This document shows positions 63,101 through 64,000 of a DNA stretch of 64,000 bases, in pieces. This DNA is from Undaria pinnatifida (Eukaryota > Sar > Phaeophyceae > Laminariales > Alariaceae): NCBI GenBank assembly GCA_012845835.1, contig JABAKD010000007.1:9096723-9160722 (forward strand), in the 5' to 3' direction. Below the pieces are notes generated by a model, which did not search any database, had not been told where the DNA came from, and saw nothing but the letters and a program-made list of their open reading frames with translations. Position 1 is the stretch's first letter; every line of letters starts with the position of its first letter. The position numbers and the translations under genes are program-made.

Positions 63101-63159
63101 TTTTAACTCGTACGGCAGCACTAGTTGTGTAACCGATACTATTTTTTTCTTCTTTTTCT

Positions 63160-63299
63160 TTTCCGCACACTTCTACTTTCCAGCTTCTGGACAAGCCGTC
63201 GTCACAGGTGTCGTCCCTTCTCCCCCTCGGTTCTCGCCTTCCATTTGTATCGCGCATAGGGTTCAGCAATCCCATAGCTCGTCGATTTTTCATCGAATG
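63160..63299 (-). mobile_element. SINE-A 3' part (split copy)
   Basis: TTTCCAGCTTCTGGACAAGC, GTCGTCACAGGTGTCGTCCC, GCGCATAGGGTTCAGCAATC, CATCGAATGTTG. It continues at 63604. Confidence 0.9.
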
Positions 63300-63603
63300 T
63301 TGTTGTTTTGTTGTTTTCTCACATTAACTCTTGTCAAAAATCTAGAGTCCGTGGTCACACAAAGGTGCTGGAGCCCTAGGAAGTTCCGAAAAACCAAGTG
63401 AATTCAAAACTCGTCAGGGAAATACTCATGTACTACGCTTTCCCGCCTAAAAACGCACGATACGGAAAAAGGCGCACAAGTGAAAAGGTCAAATGTGCAA
63501 ACTGAACTCACATGGCCGCGGGTATCCACTCAACTACAGCATAGAGTTCCCCCGTCCCCACAACTAACCAACTCGCGGCTACAAACTACAGCGAGTGTAA
63601 CTG
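63300..63603 (-). mobile_element. SINE-B-like insert splitting SINE-A
   Basis: TTGTTGTTTTCTCACATTAA, then CTAGAGTCCGTGGTCACACA and GGTGCTGGAGCCCTAGG: diverged SINE-B with a short GTT tail, plus about 200 bp of unassigned sequence before SINE-A resumes. The insertion point lies between GTTG and CTAACTCACG. Confidence 0.75.
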
Positions 63604-63762
63604 TAGCTAACTCACGCTCTCGCGTTTTCCGCAAGTCAATTTGTGCGCAAGAAAAAGTCCCCACGAATTTATACGAGTATGCACGCGGGGGGATTCGAAC
63701 TCACGAAACTGAACTATACAAGGCTCGAAGGTAACCTGATACGCCACCGGGGCGACCGATAT
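63604..63762 (-). mobile_element. SINE-A 5' part with tRNA-like head (split copy)
   Basis: CTAACTCACGCTCTCGCGTT, then minus-strand GTGAGTTCGAATCCCCCCGC (B-box region) and CCCCGGTGGCGTATCAGGTT, where TGGCGTATCAGG fits an A box in 11 of 12 positions. Confidence 0.9.
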
Positions 63763-63764
63763 AC

Positions 63765-63905
63765 CTGGTACCAGGCTCCAGCCCGACCAGAAGCCTAAGC
63801 CCTAATCTAGCCCGAATATCATACGGGGTGGGATTAGTGTGCGTACATACCCTGGTATAACACTTAATTCAGTACTATGGGTAGGGGTGCATGGGTGATG
63901 TACAC
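63765..63905 (-). repeat. Rep-K copy
   Basis: GATATACCTGGTACCAGGCT, CCAGCCCGACCAGAAGCCTA, AGCCCTAATCTAGCCCGAAT, then GGGGTGGGATTAGTGTG and GGTAGGGGTGCATGGG. Confidence 0.8.
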
Positions 63906-64000
63906 CAACAAGGGTCGCTAAGGGTGTCTATATTTTTTCGCCCTGAACCGGTAACCGTTTCACTCTTTTCCTTTGGCAGACCGCACAACAAGTCGACCTT

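Overview
This looks like nuclear DNA from a eukaryote. It is repeat-dense and gene-poor. There is no bacterial, organellar or phage gene organisation. Supporting signs are a 2.4-kb coding exon ending in a GT splice donor, a second exon with a Kozak-like start and a GT donor, retroposons with tails and target-site duplications, terminal-inverted-repeat (MITE-like) elements, long trinucleotide microsatellites and interstitial CCCTAA-like tracts. The Gln/Ala/Gly/Ser-rich protein style would fit a stramenopile such as a brown alga, but nothing here proves the lineage.

Coding content is small. A large exon of a low-complexity, SP/TP-rich protein lies on the minus strand at 226-2631. A 154-codon first exon with a duplicated RTKV[ST]KWL motif lies on the minus strand at 34480-34941. 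A frameshifted, cysteine-rich coding relic lies at 15456-16030. The many other open frames sit in microsatellites or dispersed repeats.

The rest is a mosaic of repeat families that recur across the window. The labels here are mine. SINE-A is tRNA-headed. SINE-B has an (AAC)n tail. Rep-C carries the core CAGCTGTGAGATCGAAGAT. SINE-D is poly-A tailed with 9-13 bp target duplications. Rep-E, SINE-F, Rep-J and Rep-K are further dispersed families. MITE-1 has TTAACCCCTTTA ends. MITE-2 has GTCAGGAGACGG ends. MITE-3 is a single copy with perfect 24-bp inverted repeats flanked by TA. Rep-G is an AAGGCGG-rich palindromic family. Between them lie tandem arrays: 37.0-39.2 kb (250-bp, then 110-bp, then 230-290-bp units), 46.8-47.8 kb (about 210 bp), 18.2-18.6 kb (degenerate CCGYAA), 20.3-20.9 kb, 33.6-33.9 kb and others. 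Nested insertions give relative ages: SINE-B in Rep-C, MITE-1 in SINE-D, MITE-3 in a tandem unit, and a SINE-B-like block in SINE-A.

The most unusual signal is a set of very short, strand-symmetric motifs scattered through non-coding DNA. These are TACCAGGTA/TACCTGGTA (26 exact sites by eye, about 0.5 expected), TACAGCAGT/ACTGCTGTA (about 11) and CTATTAATA (about 10). Where two copies of one repeat can be compared, several of these prove to be 3-15 nt insertions that leave a TA on both sides. Two independent events hit the same position of SINE-D. I read these as candidate excision footprints, or another micro-insertion process at TA. The sequence shows the insertions; the mechanism is inference.
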